DNA of 64,000 nt from Endomychus coccineus (taxonomy: Eukaryota > Arthropoda > Insecta > Coleoptera > Endomychidae). The translations under genes were made by a program, and so were the position numbers. A model generated the notes under the pieces. It had not been told where the DNA came from and ran no database searches. It saw only the letters and a list, made by a program, of their open reading frames with translations. This document shows, piece by piece, positions 11,090 through 24,299 of this stretch (the first letter of the stretch is position 1; the number at the start of each line of letters is the position of its first letter). The stretch covers positions 136,555,726-136,619,725 of the forward strand of contig OY294067.1 in NCBI GenBank assembly GCA_958510875.1, in the 5' to 3' direction.

Positions 11090-12910
11090 AATGGGTTATA
11101 TATAATAGTTCTAGTTGAAAATGGAATAGATTTTTATGTATGGGTTCCTAAAGGGTTCAGCATGGTAAGTGATTCAAACCAGAACGCCCCTCAAAGATTG
11201 GATGAGTTATTGAAAAAACGGTATACATGGATTTTTGGGTCCATAATGCTTTTTCACCTTCTTAATTTTGTCGGAAAATGTCCTTTCTCCGAATTGTAGC
11301 CCTTTTAGGATAAAAAGAGTGAGGGTTAGAATACTGTATTAAAAGGCAAATATGCAAAACCTTCATTTATTGTCGAAAACTTCACATTTTTAGTTTCTAT
11401 AACTTTTCTCCAGAAACTAGTTTTCCTGAAAACCCGTTAAATTAAGTTTGAGGGGGTACGACAGGGATGGTGAATCCGGAACCTTTGAACATGACTTGAG
11501 CATCCAGTGTGATGGCAACTACACACATTTCGTGGAAAAACTAAAAAAAAGCATATTTTCCGAGCTATTGACATTTGTCTGCTGCCTGCAATAACTTAAA
11601 TCGGAATTGAAGGTTGAAATCTTCCAAATCCAAAGAAATAGTCGGATTTTGATTCAATTGAAAGTTTAAGGGTCTTAGGGGTTGCTGAAGAATTCGTCAT
11701 CATGATTTGAAAATCCCAAACGGTTGATCCTATAAGGCGGCTCGTTAAAATTAGATTATTCCCAAACTATGTCAAAATGGGAAACAAAGTTATATATGAA
11801 TTTTTTTTCTATCGCATTAGTAGAATATGTTCATTGTTAATATATACGAAAATTTTCTTCAAAGTTCAGTGTGTTTGTGCGTTTATGCCAAAATTCTTCA
11901 AAGCTTATTTTCGTATTAAATAAAAAAATTACATGTGTGTTAACAATAAAGATAGTCCACTAATACCATAGAAATAATTTACATTGATTTTTCATTATAT
12001 TTCTTGAGAAATAATTCATCAAAAAAAAACAGTTGCAATCAAAAGTATTCATTTTTTAACAACTAACAACCTCCAATTATTTAATAATATGTCTACTTCT
12101 TACTTATAGTTTCTCCGTACCCCTACTGTTTGAAAGGACTGTAATTTGAAGAACATACATTTTTTCAAAAATAATTACTAGAATGAAAATCTTCATTTTG
12201 GGAACAAAAATTCATATATAAGATTTTTACCCATTTTGACATAGTCGAATTCTCTTATTTTAACGAATCACCATACTGAATCAACTGAATTTTCGAATTT
12301 TGATGACGAATTCCTAATCGGAAATCCCAAAATCCTCCTAGTTGTGAATTTAGTCAAATTCGGAAAACGTATTTTGATTTGGAAATTTCAACCCTTAATC
12401 GAGATTTACCATACTACAGGCATCGAGGACAAGCTTCAGTAACTCGGAAAATATATGTTTTCTTTCATTTTCTAAGGAAACATGTACATTTGGCATTAAG
12501 CTAGATACTCCATGCATTTTCAAATATCCAGGATTCATTCTTCCTTTCGAACCACCTAACTTAACAGTTTCACGGTTTTTCTGGAAAAGTCAGAAAAGAG
12601 AAAAGTTATAGGAACATGAATATTCATTTTTTGACATCAAATTTTAATATAATTATTTTAAAATTTGATTTTTGCCTTTTTGTATAGTTTTTAGCCTCCA
12701 CTCTTTCCTCTCTAACTCGGAAAGGGTGTATTTTTCAGAATGAATATAATAGTGAAAATTTGCCTTATCGGACCAAAAATTCATATATACCATTTTTTTC
12801 CTATTTGACCATTTTCATAGGTTTGCACAGCTTACTCAATAACTCCTTTAATTTTTGAGTAGGCCGTTCTGATTCACAACACCTGTCCTAAACCCTTCTG
12901 GAATCCACAC
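11090..12910. repeat. Long diverged inverted repeat (about 800-bp arms)
   Basis: The left arm (~11,100-11,830) and right arm (~12,200-12,900) are inverted copies around a centre near 12,010. Matching blocks include the GTTCCTAAAGGGTTCAG region with its inverted partner at ~12,890, the CTATAACTTTTCTC block with ~12,610, and CCATTTTGACATAGT with ~11,775. Divergence and indels are obvious. The left arm begins right after the stop codon of the thaumatin-like gene, so a read-through transcript would fold into a long hairpin. Confidence 0.75.
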
Positions 12911-13549
12911 ATCAGATTTTATAAAAATTAATACAGAAAATGCTCCATTGACCTGACTAGAATGGAGGTGAATTAATTTTATAATAATAAAATAAAAAAT
13001 ATAATATATAATAATATAATAAGAACAAAAAATTTAATTTTTTTTTGAGTTTTATTTTCATATTTGACCTACAATAATAATTCCAATAGAAAAGCCGAAA
13101 AACTGATATAATCAAACAACAATTCACTAGACCTCAGATTCATAAGTCTTTTATTACTAATTAAAATATTATTCTGCTACAGAAACAACGAAATTGTCAA
13201 ACATTGTAGAAGTACGTAGTAGAACCAATAATGAAAAAAAAGAACGCATTATTCTCATAAATAGAATGATATTGATGCATAACAAGAATTAAACTTACTG
13301 TTCATTCTACATTTTCGTCATTTACTAAAGTAAAATGTAAATAAGACACTTATTCTGAATCAGTATTATATACATATTCCAACCTCGGTGAACTTGACCA
13401 GAAATGAATTCAAAACCCAATCAATCTTAACGTATGAGGGCTTTGAACAAAAAATAATCACTTTTATCCACTAAATAATGAAAATAAAAGTGAAAAATCA
13501 GCGTTACTCGAACATATTATGAATACAGGTCACACCATTTCTTAAGAAG
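12911..13549. other. Low-complexity AT-rich spacer
   Basis: Contains an A/T-only run around 12,975-13,045. No gene or structured repeat seen. Confidence 0.6.
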
Positions 13550-13820
13550 CTTTTAAAATACAGTACGGACAAATATCTAGGTAATTTGAAAGGGATGGAA
13601 ATGTATAAACGAAAAAGCAATTTATTAAATTCCGATTTGTCTCCGGATGAGGGTAACCCATTGTTTGCATTAATATCCCCAAATAGTATTCAAACAGGCC
13701 CGTTTTGATTCATAATTTAGTTTACTCTGATGATGGCTTCTTGTTAGCATAAAGGTCCTCAGTACTTTAACAGTATTTTCAGTGAATAAGGGTGATTATT
13801 CCTTATTCATAGGTTCACAG
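13550..13820. repeat. Dispersed repeat, copy B
   Basis: Diverged direct copy of 2430-2660, with an additional segment in the middle. Two copies 11 kb apart in the same orientation indicate a dispersed family of unknown type. Confidence 0.7.
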
Positions 13821-14830
13821 TGTGAATTTTTTTGTAGTTTAATAGTATGAAGGCTTATTTTGAAAGATTTATCAGTAAATGAGAACTTAATATCATAATT
13901 CCTCAGTGCGCCAGAAATTCGCAATAGGTCGAGATAGTTTTTCACTATCTTAGATCTTGCTAAAACCAAAAAAAGCCTATTCAATTTGATACTTGCAAAA
14001 TTACTATGTTGTTCAATTCCGAATAACGCCGCTAGCAGCGTTGTTAAATTAACATTTTTGGTTTGTTTTCAAATATCGACATAATTGTCGTTAGAGTTGA
14101 TAAATGTATGTTCCTAGTAACACCAGGCGGATACTTAGTAATTGTAATAATAAAAACGCAGGTGCTTATGTATTTGACATCCGTATTAGCTAACACCATA
14201 AAATGTGGAATTCGCATGAAATATCTTTTAACTTACGAAGTAATATAAAAAGCTAACACAAGTAACAATGGAATAACCTTGCTAACCCTACAATTATAGT
14301 TTTTTCTACCAGTGATCGAACTTCAAAAGTTCTTCATGAATTATCGGTGGTTCATGGAGATACGGACAGTATATGCAGTTGCCAGAATGAGAGCCAAATT
14401 ATGGATAGATACGTTTATTTAGATATCCTAGAATACAATTCAATGATAAATTACTATTAGTAGTGACAAGAATATCTAATAAATGGAATATTTAGAAATA
14501 TGAAAATAAATATACGAAATCATTGACTATTACATTAATTATTAATGTACGTACAAAATAGTTATCTAAACTTAGTCAGATTATTATTTGTGCTTTCTAT
14601 ACTGTAAGTTATATACGTGTAATTCAATTTTCCGATAAGCGGTAGTTGGTTCTAGTGAAGTGAAAGTCTTTGGGAGATTTGATTCATACGAATCACCAAG
14701 TACCACAAGGTATGGAGGAACAAGAGATCAGTATCATACTGAAGTAAATACTCCTGTTTGACGCAGATAACCAATTTGGAGTTCTAAGCATTATCTTCAT
14801 AGGTATTGCAGCTGAAAATTATGCGCCTAC
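13821..14830. other. Intergenic, nothing recognised
   Basis: AT-rich sequence with no supported ORF, repeat or RNA structure. Confidence 0.5.
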
Positions 14831-15351
14831 TAGTCGAGGAAATAAAGCACTAAAATAGGCCAAATAAGGGAAAGTTGGCGCAGTTGGATGGATTGAGATG
14901 CGGTTTTTTGCATTCGATTCAGAAAGTGATTTAGAAACTTTGTCCGGTATTTTTGTTTTGCGGAAAAAATTTGTTGCATTTCTACAGCCAAAAATGCATT
15001 TTTCAAAGATGCAAAATTAAGTACTTGGTGGATAATGCGTGAAAATGGCTCGAATTGGTTTCTTGGGTGTTTTTGGGGTCGCTGAACACGAATATGATAT
15101 TTAAAAAATTCCCTGAGGTCCCCTTGGACCTCCCCGGGGGTATATTAGCGTCCTGACGTCCTGGATATCGACGAAATTAATGAAAAAATTATTTTTAATG
15201 TTTGTCAACTGTTCGAAAGGTGTTATGAAGGTTGCTAGTGATGATAATGACATGAAAAAACTCTTCTGCAATACCTGGTGTACCCTGCGTCCGGGTAACG
15301 ACGTCATCTTCTAGGAATTTGCTAATTTATCTTCATAAAAGGTAACAAATT

Positions 15352-16190
15352 CTAGCTCTCGGGGGTTTTTAAAGTCGCTGATCACGACTGTGACACTCAC
15401 AATGTTCTGCAAATTACTTGGGGGTATTTCCGGGACACTCGAGCCCTGTGTATCCACGTCATCTTCTAGGCATTTCTTGTTTTTTTTTTAATTAAATGTA
15501 ATAAATTCTAGCTCTCGGGGGTTTTCAAAGTCGCTGATCACGACTGTGACACTCATAATGTTCTGCAAATTACCTGGGGGTATTTCCGGGACACTCGAGC
15601 CCTGTATATCCACGTCATCTTCTAGGAATTTCTTGTTTTTGTTTTAATTAAATGTAATAAATTCTAGCTCTCGGGGGTTTTCAAAGTCGCTGATCACGAC
15701 TGTGACACTCACAATGTTCTGCAAATTACCTGGGGGTATTTCCGAGACACTCGAGCCCTGTGTATTCACGTCATCTTCTAGGAATTTTTTGTTTTTTTTT
15801 TTAATCAAATGTAATAAATTCTAGCTCTCGGGGGGTTTTCAAAGTCGCTGATCACGACTGTGATACTCACAATGTTCTGCAAATTACCTGGGGGTATTTC
15901 CTGGACACTCGAGACCTGTGTATCCACGTCATCTTCTAGGAATTTCTTTTTTTTTTTAATTAAATTTAATAAATTCTAGCTCTCGGGGGTTTTCAAAGTC
16001 GCTGATCACGACTGTGACACTCACAATGTTCTGCAAATTACCTGGGGGTATTTCCGGGACACTCGAGCCCTGTGTATCCACGTCATCTTCTAGGAATTTT
16101 TCGTTTTTTTAAAATTAAATGTAATAGATTCTAGCTCTCGGGGGTTTTCAAAGTTGCCGATCACGACTGTGACTCTCACAGTTTTCATGC
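15352..16190. repeat. 156-bp tandem array inside the left foldback arm
   Basis: CTAGCTCTCGGGGG recurs at about 15,352, 15,508, 15,664, 15,821, 15,976 and 16,131, a period of 155-157 bp over about 5.4 copies. Each unit has GATCACGACTGTGA, the word GGGACACTCGAGCCCTG and a variable T-run. The right arm has only a single equivalent unit, so the array expanded after the arms formed, or the right arm contracted. Confidence 0.9.
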
Positions 16191-16403
16191 ATAGTCGTGA
16201 TCCTGATAACGCAAACTACGGATTTTTTTATTCCTATTGATAATTTTTTTCTCAAATATTTTATATGTAAATACGACCATGCAGTGAATTTATACTTCAT
16301 GTTAAAATAAATATATTATACAATTTTTACCTCATTCATTTCCTTACCACTTTCCATACATAAATTTAAATCATATTTACCATGAAATTGAAAAAAATAC
16401 GAG

Positions 16404-16416
16404 ATATATATATACT

Positions 16417-16490
<74 letters not shown>
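16404..16490. repeat. (TA)n microsatellite in the foldback centre
   Basis: TA dinucleotide run with a few interruptions, between the two arms of the foldback element. Confidence 0.9.
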
Positions 16491-16494
<4 letters not shown>

Positions 16495-17393
16495 ACACTA
16501 ATAATCTATGCACAGTTGAAAAATTTCCAAATTTCATAACTTAAACTTAATTTAAACTTGATTTAACATAATTTAAACTCGAAATTTCACGAATCATTTT
16601 CTTATTTTGCTTAATTAACATTTAATAAGTTATTTTTTCACGTTAAATTATTTTTGGATCAGAGTATAATTACATTTTTCCAAATTAAACACATCTTACA
16701 TAATATATAAATAAATAAGAATTTTAAAATGGTGATATACTTTTTTAGATATCAGTATATTAAGAAAATTCCAATAAGAATAAAAATCCCTAGTTTGCGT
16801 TATCAGGATAACGACTATGCATGAAAACTAAACTGTGAGGGTCACAGTCGTGATCGGCAACTTTGAAAACCTCCGAGAATTAGAATTTGTTACATTTTAT
16901 GAAGAAATATCAGCAAATTCCTAGAAGATGACATCGTTACCCGGACGCAGGGTACACCAGGTATTGCAGAAGAGTTTTTTCATGTCGTTATCATCACTAG
17001 CAACCTTCATATCACCTTTCGAACAGTTGACGAACATTAAAAATAAGTTTTTCATCAATTTCGTCGATATCCACGATGTCAGGACACTAGTATACCCCCG
17101 GGGAGGTCCAAGAGAACCTCAGGGAATTTTTTCAATATCATATTCGTGTTCAGCAACCCCAAAAACCCTCAAGAAACCAATTCGAGCCGAGCCTTTTTCA
17201 CGCATTATCCACCAAGTACTTAATTTTGCATCTTTGAAAAATGCATTTTTGGCTGTAGAAATGCAACAAATTTTTCTCGCAAAAAAAAATATCGGTTTCC
17301 AAATCTCTTTCTGAATCGAATGCAAAAAACCGCATCTCAATCCATCCAACTGCGCCAACTTTTCCAGGTTCAATGCTTTATTTCCTCGACTAT

Positions 17394-19924
17394 ACTACGA
17401 TTTTGTAATTTTGGTAGTACAGTTCCAATTCAATAAGTACGAGTATATCAGACTTGAGCAGAAATCGAAATGGGGCGGGATAATTGTATTGTATATTATT
17501 ATTTGTGCATATATAAATATGCTTTGGAACTCTAGAAATAAAGAAAAGACATGATTGTGCTACTTGTACATATTGAAATATCATCAGCAGATGGATATCG
17601 TTTCTGTCATTGAGGTAGATTATAAATAGTAGATATCTCGGAGCATTCACTGAGGAATGATATATCCATTCAATAAATTCTGTGAATGATGTTCATCGAT
17701 GTTCTATATTTGGTATTTGTTAGAGAGGTAGTCAATGAACCATTTTAACACATTATAATCCAATCAATAGTATCGTAGCTTCTCTATCTCCAATGTTCTA
17801 TCAAATTGTTTCAAAAACTCTTGCTAAATCTAGAAATATTACATCATTTTTGCCCTCATCAATATTTCTTTTTACATTTTGGTTGGTTTAATTGCAGTGC
17901 ATTTTAACAAGAGTAGGTTTTTTTGACTGGAAACTTTAAATACCTATATTATTTTCATTGAAGCATTTCAATTAGGTATTCGATTCATACGTATTCCATG
18001 GAATCAAATATCTCCACAAAGAAATTCACATTTAGTGTTACTAAAAGATCACTTCTATCATTGATTATGTATATTAATCAATGCTTCTACTAAGTAATGG
18101 AAAAATATCTTTTCTGAATCTTTAATGTCTGGTGACATAAGTTCAAGAAACCTTCTAATCCCACATTTCCATAAGAATCACAGTTCTATTTATCAACATA
18201 ATCAATACTGCCTATTTACAATATCACAGATATCTCCTATCAAAAATAAATCAAAATTTATTGGTATTGGTGCATTACACCATATTTATTATAACATATG
18301 GCTGATATTCCTGATAATACGATAAAATGGAGACTACTTTGAACAAGGTCTGTCTTTTCCTACAAGCCAACTAAATTTAGATAAACGTATAATTTCATGT
18401 TCTGCAAAAGTCAAATCTTCAAGCTGCTGCCGATACTAAAACCTGAAACAATCTTTGGAATATCACTTATATTTTCATCGAAAAGAATTGAAAGAAACCA
18501 ATGCTGATTGCAGAAGTTTTATGAATACATTTTTTTTTTGTTCTTGAATCTGCAAATAAAGACATTGTAACTTCAATTATCACTTTAAGCCGGATTTGGA
18601 AACCAATATCATCACGATATTCTGGAGATAATCGTCTTACTTCAGGATTCTTATGTTTGATTGAAGCTTTCTTTCACAAATGTGAAGGTTGATTTGAGCG
18701 AAGAATGCTCCCGTTATTCACCTATGTCAACCAAAATACTGAACCCGTGAGTGGTTTGAATTTTATTCGGTTGTTCTCTCTGCAACAGGGAAATTTGATT
18801 CAATTACGATAGCTCCATTTTTATATCTATAATGAAGAGATGGAGAATCTGAAAGATCCCCGTTGTATTTCAAACAAATATCAGAATCTAATGAATCAAT
18901 TGTTATAGAAATAAATTGGTAAGAAATGAAGAAACAAATGCAGTATTATACAGAACTTATAAATAAATAAACTACTAGAAATCATATTGATGTTAATCAA
19001 ATGGATGCTACGTGCAGTATTATGAAGAACTAATAAATGCACTACTATACAGGTTGTCTCTTAGAAAAAGGCCAATCCATACATATTTTATACTCATTGA
19101 GCAGAGATTGTGTAACTTTTAGAATGTCATTTCTCATTTTGGACCCCCCTGATCGATAAACTGGATACGAAGTTTAAAATTATTTGATGAGGTATTGATT
19201 TCAAATTTATTTCAGTGTTTCACGTGAAGAGTCACATCGTTTGAGAAAAATAAAAGAAGGAATTGTCACCTAATCCAGATAGTGAGTCCCGGACTCACTG
19301 ACCCCTCCAAGTTTCCAGTACCTGCTCCATTGACAGTGGGGAATAATTTGAGAAGTATTGGTCTCATAATTTAATTCATTTCAATTTTGGACTGAAACGA
19401 AATAATGAAGTAAATTAGAATGAGAATAAAAATATTAAAACTGAAAGCTAGCCAAATATAACTCAAGATCAGTGGCCACAGAAGAAAATAGTACTAAATA
19501 TACCAATAAAATGAAAATAATTTCCCTATCTGCTAAGAACATACAATAATTACTAATTTTCTCAACATAACAGTATAACGCCAATGCTATCGCTTGTTCT
19601 AGAGCTTTTAATCTACTATTACTTATTGAAGAAGCTCTAAGCATGATGACAAAATAATAATTATTCAAAACACATCATCATTTTGTTGAAATTATGAAAT
19701 TGTTCATAAAAAAATAAATCAAATTGAGAAACATTGGCAGTATAAGTGAATTACTCGACACTACCTCAACTTTTCACAACTCACATTAGAGCTCTCTATT
19801 ATGAAAGTTTTTGAAAAATATTTGACTTCAAACTCAACGGCTCTCTAGCTTGAGAGAAGTTTTACCTTGGATGATTCTCGCTCGTAATCAGCACCATATA
19901 CACAAAGTACATACATATATCCTA
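17394..19924. other. Intergenic, no recognised gene
   Basis: AT-rich, no supported coding sequence. The word TGCAGTATTATGA near 19,010 recurs near 21,700 with related surroundings, suggesting a short dispersed repeat. Confidence 0.4.
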
Positions 19925-20120
19925 TGACTCAAGGGTGTAACGTCTGACGAACGGGGTGGTCATTTAACCGGAGCATCCTGACCCTGACCAATCCACCGAT
20001 TAGGAAAACGTTGATGTAAATATTGAATAGTTTCTAACATTTCTAGCAAAATGCGGAGGAGCTCCGTCTATTTGAAGACCAAATATTTTGTCTTACCTCT
20101 AGAGGCAAATCATCAAGAAA
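19925..20120 (-). pseudogene. Mariner/Tc1-like transposase remnant
   Basis: Minus-strand translation, shifting between frames, gives FLDDLPLEVRQNIW, LQIDGAPPHFARNVRNY, FLIGG/FPNRWIG-type text and WPPRSSDVTPLS. This is the familiar DGAPPH...WP.RSPDLTP section of DDE transposases in the Tc1/mariner superfamily, where the Asp of DGAPPH is the second catalytic residue. Only about 65 residues remain, with frameshifts. Confidence 0.65.
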
Positions 20121-23100
20121 TCGCAGATATGAATGACCAGTCAAATTTCCTCGTAAAATTACAATACACAAAAGAAAATTATTCACCCCTGTCTACTACA
20201 GTGACTTCGAAATTTACTTGATGGTTGCGTCTCTACCTCCGCCTTTAGTATTTTGTTTAGGCCATAAGTGTGTGTGGTGTTCTGTTCATGTTGAATTATG
20301 CGAGGTTGACCGCAATTATTCCTTTCTGTTCCTTGCTAAAAGTTCCCCTCTGTCTTAGACCGTCAACCAAATTTTGAGTATATCTCCTTTTTCGATAAAT
20401 TGTATTTGGAAAATTTTCTGCTAAATGGTTAGCAATAAACTATGAAAGAGTTTACGCAGCGAATCCACTATAACACTTTAAATAATAAACAATCACCCTT
20501 ATAGATGAATAGATAGATAAAAAGATAGATTTATTGAGTCGAGTACATAGAATCTTAACACGCGGCATATCAAAATAGTATAAAAATATAAATATATAAT
20601 ATAAAAACAGACACATCAATAGAATAATTATGACTAACGATTACAGTATTATTAAGATCAGTGTTCGATAATAATAATCACTAATTAAAACCAAACAGAG
20701 CAAAAATTTCAATTGAAAAATAAAGATTTTTCGCTTTATAATAACCGGATACACTATTATATTATTATGTTGGCCAACAGATAGTCTGGAAAACGGTAAA
20801 TGACGATTATTTTTGGTCCTTGTGTCATAAGTGTAAATGTTCAGCCTCCGATGAGCATTACCTATGTTTTTTATCGTGTGTAATATTATTGAGTTTATAT
20901 ACAGAGAGGGGTGTCATTATGTTTAATGATCGGAAATGCTTTTTGCAAGAATGTAATTGCGGTATATACAAAAAATACTTTTAAAGTACTCAGGACCTTT
21001 AAGCTACCAAGTAGCCGTCATCGGAAAAAAATGGTTCTTAACTTTCAATTCGACAGTAAAAAAATGGTGGCGTACTCATGGTAATTTCACAACGCCCAGG
21101 CGTCTACTTGATTCAGAGTCGTATATGAAAATTATGAGATTACCGTAAGCCGCGTAGTCACCAATCGTGAATCAAAACTTCCTAAATTATGGCAAAATAA
21201 ACATTTTATCGAAATTTTATAGGAGACAAAAATGATCAAAAATGAATGATTATCTCAAAATAAGGGTAGTTAAGAAGTTACTGTCGCAGGTCCTAAAAAA
21301 TAGGGGCGGCCAGAGTGTACGAGCCCCCATTTGGATTATACGAGGATTGTTTCTTGTTTTGTGTCTCTTAAAAGATGTGATTGTTCACGTTGAATCAGTA
21401 AATTTCAAATTTGGTACGATGTTTACCTAATTTAAATTTGATACCTTAATAAATATTCGAGTTATTAGATAAAACTTTCATGATTCTCAAATGTGCCCAG
21501 TATACCAAACATGGGGGTACAAATTGAAAAATGTCATTATAGAAGTCATATTACATTTACTTTTCCACTATAAAAATCAAATTGAATCTAAAAAATGCAG
21601 TACCCAAATGAAGGTTCATGAAACAAGAAACAAATGCAGTGATCTGGAGATGTAATAAGTAAACTATCATAAAAATGCATTTAGCATGTTAAATGCAGTA
21701 TTATGAGAATCTAATAAGTAGACCTTTATAGAAATAAAATTGATGTTAATAAATGACAGAATAAACTAGTAATAAAATCAATTTGAAGTTCACCTTATTA
21801 TGTTAAACACACTGACTTATTCAAGCAATGACTTTGATAGATGTTGCTCGTTACGATTTCAGAACGTGACATGATAGGAATATGCGTACTTTGTAATATT
21901 TGTTCGAAGAAGCTACTGTGTTTGCGGAAATATAGTCACTTCTATTGATTGAACTAGTGAAACTCAAACTTTTGATAGTTATTTTATTTAAATATAGAAA
22001 TATACTTCGACAGGGAATCCAAGTTCCTTCCAAAGGACCGTATTATCAACCACAAACAACAACAGGAAAATTATGTTGCTCTTCAGTTAGCAAATTGCGT
22101 CATTTTTACTTATTCCTATCTTTAATTTTCCTCATTGGTTTCAAATTGTGGTCTTTTGCTTTTCTCAACTAATTTATATGTATCCTGTCTTACTTCACAA
22201 CCGTGGATAATTATGGTTTTCCTTTTTATCTGATTATACAACAACGGTAAATTATGACTTATTTAATTTGGTCTATATGAATCGTATTAATTTTTCTGAG
22301 AATTGCAAATTCAATTCTTAGAATTTTCAGATATATCATACACAATAATAGCAAAATACGGTTGATGTGAGCTATTTCTAACCATCTACCTATTCAAAAT
22401 CAGCTTCCCCCTTGTACGCTATCTTTATTACTAATGCCTCAAACAAAATAACATATGTATAACTATGTAGCATTATCAAATGATACTCCTAAATTAGTAC
22501 CTAATTGATTGGTTGAAGAGTGGATAACTTGTTTTATCACTAGGCAGTACGAAATCAATGTGAATAAATTGGATAAAAAACATCCAAATCTACACGAATC
22601 ATGTTATGCATTCCATTTTTTTATTTTCATACAGTCACCTGAGATATGAAAATAATAATTTCTCATTTGTTGAAATGTAATTGAAATAAATAAGATCAAG
22701 AGATAAATATGAAGGATTTAATTGTCTGTTCTGATCTATGATATAAAAGTTACAATTATAACATTTCTTCAGATATCAAATATCCAATGAACCGGTATCT
22801 CGCAATCTTTGGTGCAGATAAAAATAAGTACTGAAGGGCCATTGGGATAAGTGTGAAATTAAAAACGTAGGATTTCCCTGATGTACTAATCTTCATTGAG
22901 ACTTTTCTGCATATTTTGGGACATACCATCCCAGCATCCACAGTTTGTGACACAGTTTTAACACCCTGTATACAGTGTTTGAAAAGGAAGAATTATTCCA
23001 AGAACGACTACCTATCATTTCAAAAGAAACAGTTTCTCTGCATATGTATCCTGAATTTCGTACATCATACAGTGATCATTGAGAGACAGTGTATTGAAAT

Positions 23101-23660
23101 AAAATGAAACATTCTGAAACGTTTTAACCAATTTTATTAAAGTTGGGCAAGATCCATAGCAGCTAAGACAGATGTTTTAGTATCATCACATTAAGTTTGT
23201 GGAGTCTGTGTAACTGATTCTGATCATATTATTAGAAAATAATTTGATTCGCCGCTGTGATTGTGTGTAAATTTTATGATGCTTTTAAGTTTTGCTATTC
23301 AAATTACAAAATAAGTGAGTTTTTTTGTCATGCAAAATGGTCTGTTGTACCTTCAAATGTTCCACAGGACTGAGTAATACAGTCTTGCATAATACCTATT
23401 TCGTTGGGAGTACCCATGAAGAAGTATCCAACGAGTCCAAGTTCGGGGATCGCGGTGACTACGTTTGAGGATCAACCCTTCATACCTATTTATCAGAGAT
23501 AATTTTGTTCAATTACTTACGTAAGTACATATAGGAAAACTGGAGGACATAACATCGTGCATGAACCACATGTTCACTCTAATCCATTTCATTTTTCGAA
23601 AGAACGTTAAATTCTTTCTCTGAAAATTACTGATGATAATACTTAGTTTGCCAGTCAACC
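20121..23660. other. Intergenic, no recognised gene
   Basis: AT-rich DNA with no convincing ORF. ACACCCTGTATACAG occurs at about 22,961, sharing ACACCCTGTAT with the end of the repeat near 1446. Confidence 0.4.
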
Positions 23661-23684
23661 ATTGTGGCAGCAAAATGTGACCTG

Positions 23685-24299
23685 TCAACTAACTGTCAAT
23701 AACATCCAAACATTGACCGAAAAACATCTGGTATATGACCACCTTATCTTTTCGTCGGACCATAAGCATAACGGAAACCTGGCATGTAAGGTAGCACCGG
23801 CTCTAGGTCTGTTCGGTACGAATGGTAATACAGCACCGGTAGGCATTATGGCGATGGGTGTACGCCGTGGCTGCTTTTCCGAACATGCCGATAGCAGGTG
23901 GAAAAGCGTCTCAGGCGCCTTTAGACAGGCCCTGCGGCTGACATCAGGAACCTCAACACCCATCACGTTGCGGCGTTAAACCAAAGTGTTGATTAAACCA
24001 TCTTGGCAAGCTACGGTAAATCCCTCGGTCTCGGATGTAAGTCCGATGTAGCCGAAAGTCAGCCTAGTTGACAAGCCGAGCGTTTCGATGTTTCGGTATA
24101 AAATATCGTGTATCGGCTTATCAACATGCCGCCTGAGCATAAGATCTTGATCCGCGACACTTATCTGAACTTTCAGGCGATTAGGTTGAAACTCGAGGCT
24201 ACCCCCTAGTTGTCCTTCTCGACTAACGTGAAATTCGAGACCAAGTTCTTCCACAGATTTTTGTGCTGCCTCAACGATGAATGAACTCACTCCGGCCAA
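23685..24299 (-). pseudogene. LINE C-terminal fragment with decayed zinc-binding motif
   Basis: The first frame (from 24,299) has LMLRRHVDKPIHDILYRN, then LGLSTRLTFGYIGLTSETEG and ACQDGLINTLV. After a frameshift the second frame gives MGVEVPDVSRRACLKAPETLFHLLSAC. The last part resembles the CxxC...HLLxxC finger found after the reverse transcriptase in some insect non-LTR elements. RT itself is absent. Richer in GC than its surroundings. Confidence 0.6.

Larger units (their letters stand above)
14831..17393. mobile_element. Foldback element with long terminal inverted repeats
   Basis: Both ends start TAGTCGAGGAAATAAAGCA when read inward (left from 14,831, right from 17,393). The arms then match for hundreds of bases, for example AGTTGGCGCAGTTGGATGGA and the CCCCGGGG-containing block near 15,130 and 17,100. 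The innermost part of the arms also matches (ATGCATAGTCGT / TGCATGAAAA, 16,190 and 16,820). The left arm is longer because it holds a tandem array. The centre is AT-rich with a (TA)n tract. Open frames in both arms mirror each other and are not genes. It looks like a non-autonomous foldback or large MITE. Confidence 0.8.
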
